NCBI GenBank assembly: GCA_021835265.1
Contig: JAKBQK010000557.1
Location: forward strand, 1 to 18,358
Direction: 5' to 3'
Source of the DNA: Thermoplasmata archaeon
GTDB lineage: Archaea; Thermoplasmatota; Thermoplasmata; Thermoplasmatales; Thermoplasmataceae
DNA: 18,358 nucleotides
A program made the position numbers and the translations under genes. Shown in pieces: positions 1-8,161 of this stretch; within the stretch, counting starts at the first letter, position 1; each line of letters begins with the position of its first letter. The notes under the pieces are model-generated. The model had not been told where the DNA came from. It searched no databases and saw only the letters and a list, made by a program, of their open reading frames with translations.

Positions 1-94
1 TCTTTATTTATCTGGAAATTTTAATACACTTCAAATTGTCTTGATTGCTTCACCATATTTGATAAAAAGAGCGTTAGGTCATATTGTTTCATAA
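1..94 (+). CDS. 3' end of an unknown protein (partial)
   Basis: A reading frame is open from base 2 to a TAA at 92-94. It encodes about 30 residues ending in PYLIKRALGHIVS. The composition looks like protein: a hydrophobic stretch followed by a basic amphipathic tail, as often seen at the C-terminus of glycosyltransferases or membrane-associated proteins. The other two forward frames stop earlier (22-24 and 52-54). The piece is too short to name a family. It lies upstream of and co-directional with the DPM1-like gene, so a glycan-related function is possible, but this is only a guess from context. Confidence 0.35.
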   Translation, partial: LYLSGNFNTLQIVLIASPYLIKRALGHIVS

Positions 95-202
95 AATACT
101 TTGTATTCGATAAATTGACTCTAGATTAAATGGTACCTCATCCCGTGAAGCAGTGAAATACTAATATATACGAAATTAGCCAATTTAAGGCAATGCAAAA
201 GC

Positions 203-210
203 TATAATAA
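203..210 (+). promoter_or_regulatory. Archaeal TATA-like box upstream of the DPM1-like gene
   Basis: The sequence tataataa lies about 32 bases before the ATG at 239. With the usual archaeal spacing of about 26 bases, transcription would begin around 232 and leave a leader of only a few bases. There is no Shine-Dalgarno sequence in that leader. The call rests on motif and spacing only. Confidence 0.45.
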
Positions 211-238
211 ATGCATTTCGATCTGCCAAAGGACCGTA

Positions 239-1051
239 ATGGATTTAAGCAATTATCCTTCTAAAGCGTTTAACGGAGTATCCCTGGTTATTCCTGTGAT
301 GAACGAAGAGGGAAATATCGATCGGCTGATTCAGGGCATCCTTCAAACGTCAATTGCAAACCCTACAATGGGGATAAAAGAGATAATATTCGTTGATGAT
401 GGGAGCACCGACAAGACAAAGGAGATCATTGCAGGCTATGCTGAAAATTCTGGTCAGTTGAACATAATTCTTAAGGAGAGATTCGTTAAGAGAGGCACCG
501 TGAATGCCCAGTTGTATGGCATATCTCAAGCCTCTTACAATGCCATACTGATAATGGATGGAGACCTTCAACATCCAGTCAGCGTTCTTCCTTCAATGGT
601 TAAGAAATACAAAGAGGGCTATGATATGGTTCTTGGTTCTAGGTACGTGAAGGGCGGAACCGCTGAACGAACAATAAAACATGGTCTCATCAGCAGAGGT
701 GCAAATCTGCTTGCCAAGTCCCTGCTCCCCTGGACTTATTCCATAAAGGACCCGATTTCTGGTTTTCTAATAGTCAATCGCAGAATAGTCCCATATTCCA
801 TAGAAATGGATGGTTTCAATAAGCTTGCGCTTTACATCCTTACATGCAAACGAACTGTCACCGTTGCAGAGGTGCCCTTCGATTTCAAAGAAAGAAAAAA
901 CGGAAATTCCAAAGTCGCAAACGGTGGCATTGACTTTATGGTCAAATATCTAAAGGAATTAAAATATTACAGGTTCCTCCGCCAGGTTGTCAGGGGAAGG
1001 CATGTTCCTAGCCCAAGTTCCTCTGAATATGAGCTGTTCAGGCAGGAATAA
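239..1051 (+). CDS. DPM1-like polyprenyl-phosphate glycosyltransferase (GT2)
   Basis: This 270-residue family 2 glycosyltransferase resembles dolichol-phosphate mannose synthase. Such enzymes move a sugar from GDP-mannose or UDP-glucose onto dolichol phosphate at the cytoplasmic face of the membrane. The nucleotide-binding motif VDDGSTD is near residues 52-58 and the metal-binding motif MDGDLQHP near 106-113, followed by VLGSRY and the DPISGF motif typical of DPM1. The C-terminus lacks the two to four transmembrane helices found in GtrB/DPMS-type relatives and ends in a polar tail after KYYRFLRQVV, so the enzyme is probably soluble or peripheral. The length fits catalytic-domain-only DPM1 (about 240-270). 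The start ATG agrees with the TATA box at 203-210. It converges on the flippase gene, whose stop lies 52 bases away. The sugar (mannose or glucose) cannot be read from the sequence. Confidence 0.85.
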   Translation: MDLSNYPSKAFNGVSLVIPVMNEEGNIDRLIQGILQTSIANPTMGIKEIIFVDDGSTDKTKEIIAGYAENSGQLNIILKERFVKRGTVNAQLYGISQASYNAILIMDGDLQHPVSVLPSMVKKYKEGYDMVLGSRYVKGGTAERTIKHGLISRGANLLAKSLLPWTYSIKDPISGFLIVNRRIVPYSIEMDGFNKLALYILTCKRTVTVAEVPFDFKERKNGNSKVANGGIDFMVKYLKELKYYRFLRQVVRGRHVPSPSSSEYELFRQE

Positions 1052-1076
1052 TCAAACCTGTTCAGGGAGTTTACAA

Positions 1077-1090
1077 TTTTCTTTACTTTT
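1077..1090 (+). terminator. T-rich putative terminator after the DPM1-like gene
   Basis: The short gap between two convergent genes contains the pyrimidine tract ttttctttactttt on the + strand, about 25 bases after the TAA at 1049-1051. Archaeal RNA polymerase commonly terminates at such T-rich tracts without a hairpin. No strong inverted repeat is visible. Confidence 0.35.
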
Positions 1091-1102
1091 GAACCGGAAA
1101 TA

Positions 1103-2632
1103 TCAATGCAATATTAAGAGCGATACGGCCCTTCGCAGGCGTACAAACCTGTCCGGGAAAAGAGAGAGCACCAGTTCCTTGTTTTCTTTCCTGAAGAGCT
1201 TCAGAGTCCTGGCAAGTGCAAGATAGATGACCATGCCAATCAGCACATAGGCCGGCAATAAAATGAAACTCTGTCCGAATTTATACATCAGGCCTGAGAC
1301 AGCGACGAACATAGTTCCCGAAGCCAGCCATATTTTGAGTGTACCTGATAAGTCGAAGGAAACAACATTCTCCCTTCTTGCAAAGAAATAAAGCACGAAG
1401 AATGTTGATGCATATACAGATGAAAATCCAATCGCCGCACCAATCAGCCCGATCTTTGGAATCAGCAGGAATGATATGACTATGTTGGCAAAAAAGCCTG
1501 CAACACTTGAATAAAGGAAAACCCGCGTCTTCCTGACTGACGCAACGGCCTGGGTCAAGATGTTCATTGAAACGAATAGTGCAGAAGAGAACATCACAAT
1601 GGATAGCGGGATTGAACCGTTTGTGTAGCTACTGCCGCCAAGCAGCTCAATAATTATGGGAGACAGGGCAGAAATTCCAAGGGCAGCAGGCACATATACT
1701 GAAGAAAGCAACATCGTGGATGCCTTTACGTGACTTGATATTGACTTCCTCTCGCCTCGTCCAAAGAGTTCAGAGAACTTCGGCATGAGTATGTTATTGA
1801 AGGGAGCTGCCAAAAAGCCAATGGAAGATGAAATCAGAAGGGCATAGTTATAGACTCCCAGTGATGAGAGATTCAGCAAACCAGCCACCACAAACCTGTC
1901 TGCATAAGCAGCCCCATATCCAATTAGCCCGCTTAGCACCACTGGAAGCGAATATTTCATAAGAAGTTGGCTGGAAATGGGTTTGGAGCGCCCCTTGAAT
2001 TTTGACAGGATCTTCAAAATCAATGTGAGTTCAATGATCACTCCAAGGAATATTCCTATTGACCAACCCGTGATGAGTGAGTCCAGATCATGTATATAAT
2101 GTGCCAGGAATATGGAACCAAAGTAGTAAAAAATCCAGATAATTATGTTTATAAATGCAGAAAGTCTGAAATTCTGTAAACCCAGTATAGTTCCATTCAG
2201 AATGGAAAACAGGATGTTTCCGAAAAGAACGATGCTAAGAAGCCTGATCAGGCCGGTATAGCTTGATGAATGCAGGAATATTATGGAGATCACAGGGCTG
2301 AGGATGAGAAGAGCCAGGAAACCCACTGCTGACACTATGAAGCCGTAGGTAATAATCTTGTAAAACACCCTTGCAGCAGAAGCATAATCGCCTTTTCCAA
2401 TGCTGTAGGAAGTAAAATGCTGGGAGGCTGTCCCTAGGCCAAATGAAAATACTATCTGGAAAAGGCCTATAATGGCAAGGAAGAGCGCAATTGCCCCCAC
2501 TGTGCTTGTACTGAACATTCGGACAATGATAAGGTAGAAAATCATCCCAGAAAAGAACTGTACGCCTGTTCCTGTGTATTGAAAAATTGCATCCAGGCCT
2601 ATTGACCCTGATCGTCTTTCAGTTCCTTCCAT
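1103..2632 (-). CDS. Wzx/MATE-like glycan flippase
   Basis: This 509-residue protein is hydrophobic throughout, with about 12-14 membrane segments. It matches the polysaccharide biosynthesis (RfbX/Wzx, MVF superfamily) transporters that flip lipid-linked oligosaccharides across the membrane. Family-like features include the N-terminal block with GTGVQFF and FYLIIVRMFS, the FGLGTASQHF segment in the second helix region, and a central region around SLPVVLSGLIGYGAAYADRF that is typical of these proteins. Length is normal for the family. The ATG at 2632 lies 23-31 bases beyond a TATA-like box on the same strand, which supports a leaderless transcript. Its neighbours (DPM1-like enzyme, broken GT-C enzyme, sugar-nucleotide genes) support a glycan-export role. 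The exact substrate is unknown. Confidence 0.85.
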   Translation of the reverse strand: MEGTERRSGSIGLDAIFQYTGTGVQFFSGMIFYLIIVRMFSTSTVGAIALFLAIIGLFQIVFSFGLGTASQHFTSYSIGKGDYASAARVFYKIITYGFIVSAVGFLALLILSPVISIIFLHSSSYTGLIRLLSIVLFGNILFSILNGTILGLQNFRLSAFINIIIWIFYYFGSIFLAHYIHDLDSLITGWSIGIFLGVIIELTLILKILSKFKGRSKPISSQLLMKYSLPVVLSGLIGYGAAYADRFVVAGLLNLSSLGVYNYALLISSSIGFLAAPFNNILMPKFSELFGRGERKSISSHVKASTMLLSSVYVPAALGISALSPIIIELLGGSSYTNGSIPLSIVMFSSALFVSMNILTQAVASVRKTRVFLYSSVAGFFANIVISFLLIPKIGLIGAAIGFSSVYASTFFVLYFFARRENVVSFDLSGTLKIWLASGTMFVAVSGLMYKFGQSFILLPAYVLIGMVIYLALARTLKLFRKENKELVLSLFPDRFVRLRRAVSLLILH

Positions 2633-2654
2633 TTTCAGTAGGGTATACTTTAAT

Positions 2655-2663
2655 GATTTATAG
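2655..2663 (-). promoter_or_regulatory. TATA-like box for the flippase gene
   Basis: On the minus strand the sequence ctataaatc is centred about 27 bases upstream of the ATG at 2632. The start codon itself would then be the first transcribed codon, the leaderless arrangement common in Thermoplasmata. There is no Shine-Dalgarno sequence. Confidence 0.55.
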
Positions 2664-2763
2664 TATTCTTTTGGTTGCCATTGTCCAATTTCGTCTTCAA
2701 CGGGTTTTCGCTTAGGCTCAAATGCAAAATCATTTCGTCTGACTCCTTATCATAAAACTAGGC

Positions 2764-4661
2764 CTAACCCGTAATATTCACAATATACATGCTTCCTAGT
2801 AAATTCCCGTTGTAGGCAATTATCCGAAATCCAAGGTTTGGATTGAGGGCAAATTCAGGATATTCCGGTGTCAAGTTAAGGTATTAATGCGAATTTGAAT
2901 TGCTTATTTCATTGAGATTGTTGACCCAGAGAAGCCCGTTTCCGTTGGATACTGGCCCCGCTTCGATTATTCTAAAATTAAGAGGGGCTGAACTTAGGTT
3001 GTTGCCAGCATATGTCAGTTCAACCATCATGGAATTAACAAAACCTGATGAATTATAGCCCTTGGCTTTAACATCCTGTATGATAATCCTATCCTGTTGT
3101 GATAGGGACACCTCGTGAAATATTGCAATACCTGAAGCAGAAATTAGAAGGGCAATGAATGCAACTGCGACTTTCTTATATGGAACTTTATTCAGAATCT
3201 TCTTTGTTGTCCTAACTGAAGATTCTTCTTTAACTGTAGGGCGAGAAATAATGTCTATGGCAGGTAACAGAGAAATGAATATCCAGTAGTAGAAATATTG
3301 GGCAAAGACCCTATTGTTAAAGAGAAAAATTATTATGGGGAAAGCAAAGAGTGCATATTTCGCCCTTTCATAGTTAAAAATGTAAATAAAAATGCACAAA
3401 GTAAAAGTTGAAATCATCAAAATAGTGAAAACTGTACTTCCAATAGGCAAAATCCCAAGAAATGACAATTGAGATGGCCCGTATCCTATGCCAATCAGTG
3501 GCGCAATCTCATTGGCCAGTATGCCCTTGACGAAATACCCCGGGACCAACTATAAAGAAATACCCATTCACTAGAACAAACGTCAGAAGAAACATTGCTG
3601 TCCACAAGGATAACTTTGACTTCCCATATTCCCTGTAAATAAAGTAGATCAAAAAAAGGGAGAATTATGGCAGGAAACTGCTTCACTGAAAGCGACAGGC
3701 CGAAAAAAATACCAGAAGTTTTCATTTTGGGAAGGAGTACGTATGAAAGCATTAGAAAAGAGGCCCAAAAAACATCGGTATAAGCTGAACCTGCCTGATA
3801 AGCGTATAGTAACATCAGAATAAACGGAAGCGTAACGAGAGAGGAAGTGCGATAGTCTCCTGTTTTCCAGGCTTTGTACCAAACTATCACAATCGGAACA
3901 GCAAAGAAAGGTAGAACCATCAGAGACATGTTCAAACCAAACAGTGCGGCCGGGATAAACAACAGAAAAGACAGCGCGGGATAGGTCATGGTATTCACTA
4001 TCCCTCCTGTGGTCAAAGGTGTTATGGGTGAGTTGAAATTTATTGGAAAATTATAGAATTCAAATGAATTCCTCATAAGGTTTGGGTCGTATGGGTTCAA
4101 TCCATGAAGAAACAGATGGGCAGAATAGAGATCGAAGAGAGACTCGTCTGTGGGAAATTTAGGGTTTACAGCATAGAAGCTGTATGCAATGAACCCAATT
4201 GTGAAAATAATGGAAAACAACAGAAAGATTGAGACAAATCTATAGTTGATTTTCTGTTTCGTCAGTGTAAAAAGCAGGATAAGACCAGCAGGGATTGGTA
4301 CAAGGTAAATCATAAAAACTGCTTTGGAGACTGTTCCCTGCATATTTACCGTAAAAACAGGGAAATATGATAAAATAGCGAACACCAAAGAAACTGCAGC
4401 GAGGGAATTCAAATATAACAAGTTATTTATTTTCTTGAGACTTAAAGCTATATAAATCAGAATAAAGGAGAGCCCAACATCAGACCATTCAAGAAACCAG
4501 GCGTAGGGTGTAAGATACCCCAAAGAGTTCCACACTGAAGTTGAACCAAGGATTAGAAGCGTTGAGAGAAATATCAAGCCAAGTCTTGTTAAATTATAGT
4601 CAGTCTTTATTTCCCCAATGTATATCTGTAAAGCCTCTAATACGCTTCTGTATTTAGCCAA
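2764..4661 (-). pseudogene. GT-C membrane glycosyltransferase, broken by two frameshifts and a stop
   Basis: Three consecutive reading frames join into one multi-pass membrane protein of about 630 residues. Part one (TTG at 4661 down to about 3658) has many hydrophobic helices and a first large extracytoplasmic loop with PTDES near residues 170-174 and HGLNPYDPN beyond. This is the acidic-loop layout of GT-C enzymes (GT39/GT87/DUF2029 type), which use lipid-phosphate sugars. At the minus-strand T7 tract (3651-3657) the frame must move, as if one T were extra; part two then reads IYFIYREYGKSKLSLW. At the G4 tract (3538-3541) one G seems extra; part three resumes with YFVKGILANEIAP. Part three meets TAA at 2884-2886, but the same frame continues protein-like to TAG at 2764-2766. 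Sequencing error, natural decay or homopolymer switching could each explain the frameshifts. The start is uncertain: TTG 4661 lacks a clear promoter and the frame opens at 4676. Confidence 0.75.
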
Positions 4662-4989
4662 ATCTCCATACCCGTCTTAATCACATTGGAATTGTAATGC
4701 AGTTCCATTATGTGTCAGTTAATCGAAAATGCACTTCTTTTAATAATTATTTCGCAGCCGGAATTCAACGAACTCTCATAAAAATGACAGATGAACGTAA
4801 ATAGGTCATAGGAACCTTTAGAATGAAACACACTGCAAATGTCCATACAATTTCTGTTCTTGAGGAGCAATGAAGACTGCGCACAATGTAAAGAATTTAC
4901 AAAGATGCAAGGGTGAAAGATTAACAAATTCTCGCATGCTGTAATTGGCAGAGAAACATTTTAGCAGTAATTTCCATCAGGGGTAGTAG
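4662..4989. other. Intergenic region between divergent genes, no supported gene
   Basis: About 330 bases separate the start of the broken GT-C gene (-) and the epimerase gene (+), so promoters for both should lie here. A weak TATA-like stretch (acattttag, 4956-4964) is centred about 30 bases before the ATG at 4990. Short open stretches exist on both strands: 70 codons on the minus strand at 4715-4927, rich in Cys and Ser, and a 26-codon plus-strand frame with CAQCKEF. None resembles a known family and none has a convincing promoter. The region may hold a decayed gene. Confidence 0.4.
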
Positions 4990-5880
4990 ATGAAGTTCTT
5001 AATCACGGGCGGAGAGGGATTTATTGGCAGAAATATAAAGCAGTCCCTTATTGAAGACCAACATGAAGTTGAAACTCTTGATATAGAAGGCAATCCAGAT
5101 CACAAAGTTTCCATTCTAGAAATTGAAGCACTAAATGAAGCGATGAAAGGGGTTCACGGTGTTTTTCATATGGCCGCTACTACTTCGCCTCCCCAATTTG
5201 AAACGGACCTCATTTCAGGTTTCAAAACAAATGTTCTCGGTACCCTGAATATCCTCAAAGCCGCATCGGGTAATAATGTAAAGAGGGTCGTGCTGGCTTC
5301 ATCATCTGCGGTTTACGGAAATATAACAGTTCCGGGTAATGAGTCCATGGAAATCTTCGGCCATGAAAATATGTACGCCACTACAAAGTTATTTGATGAA
5401 TACCTTGGACGGTATTTCAACCTTAGAAAAGAGCTTGAAGTTGTGTCTCTCAGATTTTTCAACACATATGGCATAGGGGAAAATACAAAGGGGATGTACT
5501 CCAGTGTCATAAGCAAATTTCTCGATTCTATTTTAAAGCAGCAAAAGCCCATTATTTTCGGAAATGGGAGCCAGAGCCGGGACTTCATTTACGTTAAGGA
5601 TCTTGCTGAGGGGGCAAAAATTGCCATGGAAAAGGGAATCTCCGGGCAGAGTTATAATTTCGGAACAGGGGAATCATACTCTTTCAATAGAATCTTGAAT
5701 GTAATTTCACAGCTTTTAAATCGTGAAATTATCCCGGAATACCAGGATAATCCTTTTAAGAACTATCAAAACTTCACAAAGGCAAATATGGAAAAGACCT
5801 TCTCAAACCTTCCCTGGATGCCAAAATACTCACTGAAGGAAGGCATCAAAGAAATGTGCCAGGATGTTGGCTTGCTTTAA
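4990..5880 (+). CDS. NAD-dependent sugar-nucleotide 4-epimerase (GalE-like extended SDR)
   Basis: This 296-residue protein belongs to the extended short-chain dehydrogenase/reductase family, which epimerises or dehydrates nucleotide sugars in the cytoplasm. The NAD-binding motif TGGEGFIG is at residues 6-13. The catalytic triad is visible as SSSAVYG and Y129-x3-K133 (YATTK). RFFNTYG and the downstream GNGSQSRDFIYVKDLAEG block are typical of UDP-sugar 4-epimerases. It precedes the UDP-glucuronate decarboxylase and UDP-glucose dehydrogenase genes, so its substrate may be UDP-glucose, UDP-glucuronate or UDP-xylose, but residue-level specificity cannot be decided by eye. The length is slightly below that of GalE (about 310-340). 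A 110-base gap with its own promoter separates it from the next gene, so it may be transcribed alone. Confidence 0.85.
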   Translation: MKFLITGGEGFIGRNIKQSLIEDQHEVETLDIEGNPDHKVSILEIEALNEAMKGVHGVFHMAATTSPPQFETDLISGFKTNVLGTLNILKAASGNNVKRVVLASSSAVYGNITVPGNESMEIFGHENMYATTKLFDEYLGRYFNLRKELEVVSLRFFNTYGIGENTKGMYSSVISKFLDSILKQQKPIIFGNGSQSRDFIYVKDLAEGAKIAMEKGISGQSYNFGTGESYSFNRILNVISQLLNREIIPEYQDNPFKNYQNFTKANMEKTFSNLPWMPKYSLKEGIKEMCQDVGLL

Positions 5881-5976
5881 ATTATAACAATGCGACAATA
5901 AAACCGCCTGATTCAATTCGTTTTACTTTAAATAATTCAACTCTGTAAAAATGGGGATAAACAGGAAAAAGAACAG

Positions 5977-5985
5977 AATATAATA
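5977..5985 (+). promoter_or_regulatory. TATA-like box for the decarboxylase operon
   Basis: The sequence aatataata is centred about 26 bases before the ATG at 6006. This spacing would place the transcription start at or next to 6006, and it argues that the in-frame ATG at 5991 is upstream of the transcript and not used. Confidence 0.5.
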
Positions 5986-6005
5986 AATGAATGGATATAC
6001 GATTA

Positions 6006-6944
6006 ATGGAAAGAATGCTCATATCTGGCGGCAACGGATTCCTTGGCACCTTTCTTGCAGAGAAAGCTTTGGAGAACGGGATGCAAGTAACAATTGTTGA
6101 TGATTTTTCAACCTCAAAGGATGTCAACGTTCCAAATGAAGTAGAATTGACAAGGAAGCGGATTGAAGATTACCAGGCCGACAAAAAATTTGACTTTGTC
6201 GTACATCTTGCCGCGAGGCCATCGCCGGAAGACTATACTACAAATCCTGTACACACAATATCATCTAATTCCTTTGGCACCAAGGTAATGCTGGATATTG
6301 CCAAGTCCTCAAATGGCATTTTTATGTATACATCATCCTCTGAAGTTTACGGTGAGGCTTCCATTATTCCCACTCCAGAAACCTACTATGGGAACGTTAA
6401 TCCCAATGGCATCAGGAGTTGTTACGACGAAGGAAAAAGATTCTCTGAGGCACTCTCCATAGCATACCAGCGAGAATTTTCCCTGGACGTGAGAATTCAA
6501 AGGCCTTTTAATGTATATGGTCCAAGGATTAGGGAAGACGGGTTTTATGGGCGAGTAATACCAAGGTTTATTACACAGGCTCTGGAAAATTCACCAATTA
6601 CTATCCACGGAGATGGATCCCAAACCAGATCCTTCCTGTTCGTAAAGGATTGGCTCGATGCAACCTGGAAATTCCTGACCATTTCAGACCCTGTGGAAAG
6701 GGTTCTTAATATAGGTTCCGAAGACCAAATCACTATCCTGGACTTGGCGAAGCAAATATGCAGCTTTACGGAGAGTGATTCAATTTTGACATATCTCCCC
6801 GGAAGAGAGGACGATCCTACTAGGAGGGCTGCCCAAAACAGCCTCGCTAAAAAAGTGCTAAATTGGACTCCCAAGTACCAGTTAAAGGAAGGGTTGAACG
6901 AGACAATAAACTGGTTTAAAAAGAGAAGAGTGGAAAACCAATGA
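6006..6944 (+). CDS. uxs: UDP-glucuronate decarboxylase (UDP-xylose synthase)
   Basis: This extended SDR enzyme of about 312 residues would oxidise and decarboxylate UDP-glucuronate to UDP-xylose using bound NAD. The NAD-binding motif SGGNGFLG lies near the N-terminus. TSSSEVYGE supplies the catalytic Ser and Glu, and CYDEGKR supplies Tyr140 and Lys144 (counted from 6006). The stretch GNVNPNGIRSCYDEGKR is close to the signature of UDP-xylose synthases (usually GNVNPIGPRSCYDEGKR). RPFNVYGPR and GDGSQTRSFLFVKD are also family features. In-frame starts exist at 5991, 6006 and 6015; the TATA box at 5977-5985 favours 6006, while 6015 gives the most typical N-terminus (MLISGG). The stop overlaps the ATG of the UDP-glucose dehydrogenase gene, so the substrate-producing enzyme is co-translated. 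A related UDP-sugar decarboxylase or dehydratase activity cannot be excluded, but the signature makes UXS the best call. Confidence 0.85.
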   Translation: MERMLISGGNGFLGTFLAEKALENGMQVTIVDDFSTSKDVNVPNEVELTRKRIEDYQADKKFDFVVHLAARPSPEDYTTNPVHTISSNSFGTKVMLDIAKSSNGIFMYTSSSEVYGEASIIPTPETYYGNVNPNGIRSCYDEGKRFSEALSIAYQREFSLDVRIQRPFNVYGPRIREDGFYGRVIPRFITQALENSPITIHGDGSQTRSFLFVKDWLDATWKFLTISDPVERVLNIGSEDQITILDLAKQICSFTESDSILTYLPGREDDPTRRAAQNSLAKKVLNWTPKYQLKEGLNETINWFKKRRVENQ

Positions 6945-8161
6945 AAATTGGAGTTATAGGTTTGGGTTATATTGGATCAGTAACAGCTGCAGTGCTTGGA
7001 AGTAAAGATCATAAAGTTGTCGGGGTAGACATAGACGAAAAAAGAATTTCTAGATACAACAGTGGAAGCCTTCCTATATTTGAACCAGGGCTATCGGAAC
7101 TCCTTAAGGAAAATATTGGAAATATTAAATTTACAACTGACTTCAAAGAACTGGAAGGAAGTGAAGCAGTATTCATTTGTGTTCCCACACCAAGTGTAGA
7201 TGGCAGGATAAACCTCGATTATGTGAAGGAAGCTTGCATTTCTGTTTCAAAGGCTTCTCCCGACACGACCCTAATAATAAAGAGCACTGTAATACCAGGC
7301 ACAGCTGAAAGCTTAATGAGACTGACAGGGTTGGAGGTAATATCCAATCCTGAGTTCACACGGGAAGGCACAGCAGTCAAAGATACACTTTCTCCAGACA
7401 GAGTGGTGGTAGGAACCAGGAAAAAATCTTTCTACAGCTTAATGAAGAAAATATGGTGGTTTGTAAATGCACCATTTGTTGAAACCACCAATGAAAATGC
7501 AGAATTGATAAAATATGCAAGCAATGCATTTCTAGCTACCAAAATTTCATTTATTAATGAAATTGCAAATCTATGCGAGAAAATACCCAATGCAGATGTT
7601 ACAACTGTTGCCCTTGGCATGGGGCTGGACCCAAGGATTGGGAAAGACTTTCTTAGGGCAGGCATCGGCTTTGGCGGTTCATGTTTTCCGAAAGATACAG
7701 AAGCACTAGCAAGCTTTGCAAGAGATCTTGGGGAGGAGGCTTCTATCGTTGAAAGCGCAATGAGGGTAAACCTTGAAAGAGAGGAACGGGTTGTTTCCAT
7801 TTGCAAACGGGTACTGGGCGGCGACCTAAGGGGTAAGAAAGTTTGCGTTTTGGGTCTGAGCTTCAAGGAGGACACTGACGATTTGCGGGATTCAAAGTCA
7901 GTTAAATTGTTCAATGCATTGAAAAGCACTGGGGCCATAGTTAAGGCGTATGACCCAATTATAACTGTGGACAGGTTTTCAGATGCGTGCACTGACCTCA
8001 ATGACTGCCTCAATGAATCTGAACTTGCCATAGTATCAACTGAGTGGCCCCAGTTCGCATCAATGCTGAAGAATTACAAAGGGATAGTAGTAGATGCAAG
8101 AAGAATAGTTTCAACCAATGAAGTTAAGTTGTATATTGGAGTTGGTAAGTATAAAGAGTAA
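6941..8161 (+). CDS. ugd: UDP-glucose 6-dehydrogenase
   Basis: This 406-residue enzyme would oxidise UDP-glucose to UDP-glucuronate with two NAD+. The N-terminal Rossmann motif GVIGLGYIG starts at residue 4. FICVPTPSV and STVIPGTAE belong to the NAD domain; KYASNAFLATKISFINE is the central helix with the conserved Lys and Asn. The catalytic cysteine is Cys248 in GFGGSCFPKD, and the C-terminal domain has LGLSFKEDTDDLRDS. The family also includes GDP-mannose and UDP-ManNAc dehydrogenases, but the adjacent UDP-xylose synthase and nucleotidyltransferase favour UDP-glucose. Its ATG overlaps the TGA of the upstream gene (ATGA), which implies translational coupling. It is slightly shorter than typical UGDs (about 430), and no domain seems lost. 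Confidence 0.9.
   Translation: MKIGVIGLGYIGSVTAAVLGSKDHKVVGVDIDEKRISRYNSGSLPIFEPGLSELLKENIGNIKFTTDFKELEGSEAVFICVPTPSVDGRINLDYVKEACISVSKASPDTTLIIKSTVIPGTAESLMRLTGLEVISNPEFTREGTAVKDTLSPDRVVVGTRKKSFYSLMKKIWWFVNAPFVETTNENAELIKYASNAFLATKISFINEIANLCEKIPNADVTTVALGMGLDPRIGKDFLRAGIGFGGSCFPKDTEALASFARDLGEEASIVESAMRVNLEREERVVSICKRVLGGDLRGKKVCVLGLSFKEDTDDLRDSKSVKLFNALKSTGAIVKAYDPIITVDRFSDACTDLNDCLNESELAIVSTEWPQFASMLKNYKGIVVDARRIVSTNEVKLYIGVGKYKE

Noticed and set aside
3649..3882. 77-codon minus-strand frame within the GT-C gene
   Set aside because: It overlaps the frame carrying membrane helices and conserved GT-C features and looks like a shifted reading of it; it does not continue into the downstream parts.
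4838..4921. Short plus-strand frame with a CAQCKEF (CxxC) motif
   Set aside because: Only about 26 codons, no start context, and too short to support a redox or zinc-binding protein.
4715..4927. 70-codon minus-strand frame in the intergenic region
   Set aside because: Cys- and Ser-rich, no family likeness, no promoter or clear start context; other frames of the same stretch are equally open for short runs.
7432..8031. 199-codon minus-strand frame inside the UDP-glucose dehydrogenase gene
   Set aside because: Antisense shadow of a clearly recognised enzyme; composition is low-complexity and lacks motifs.
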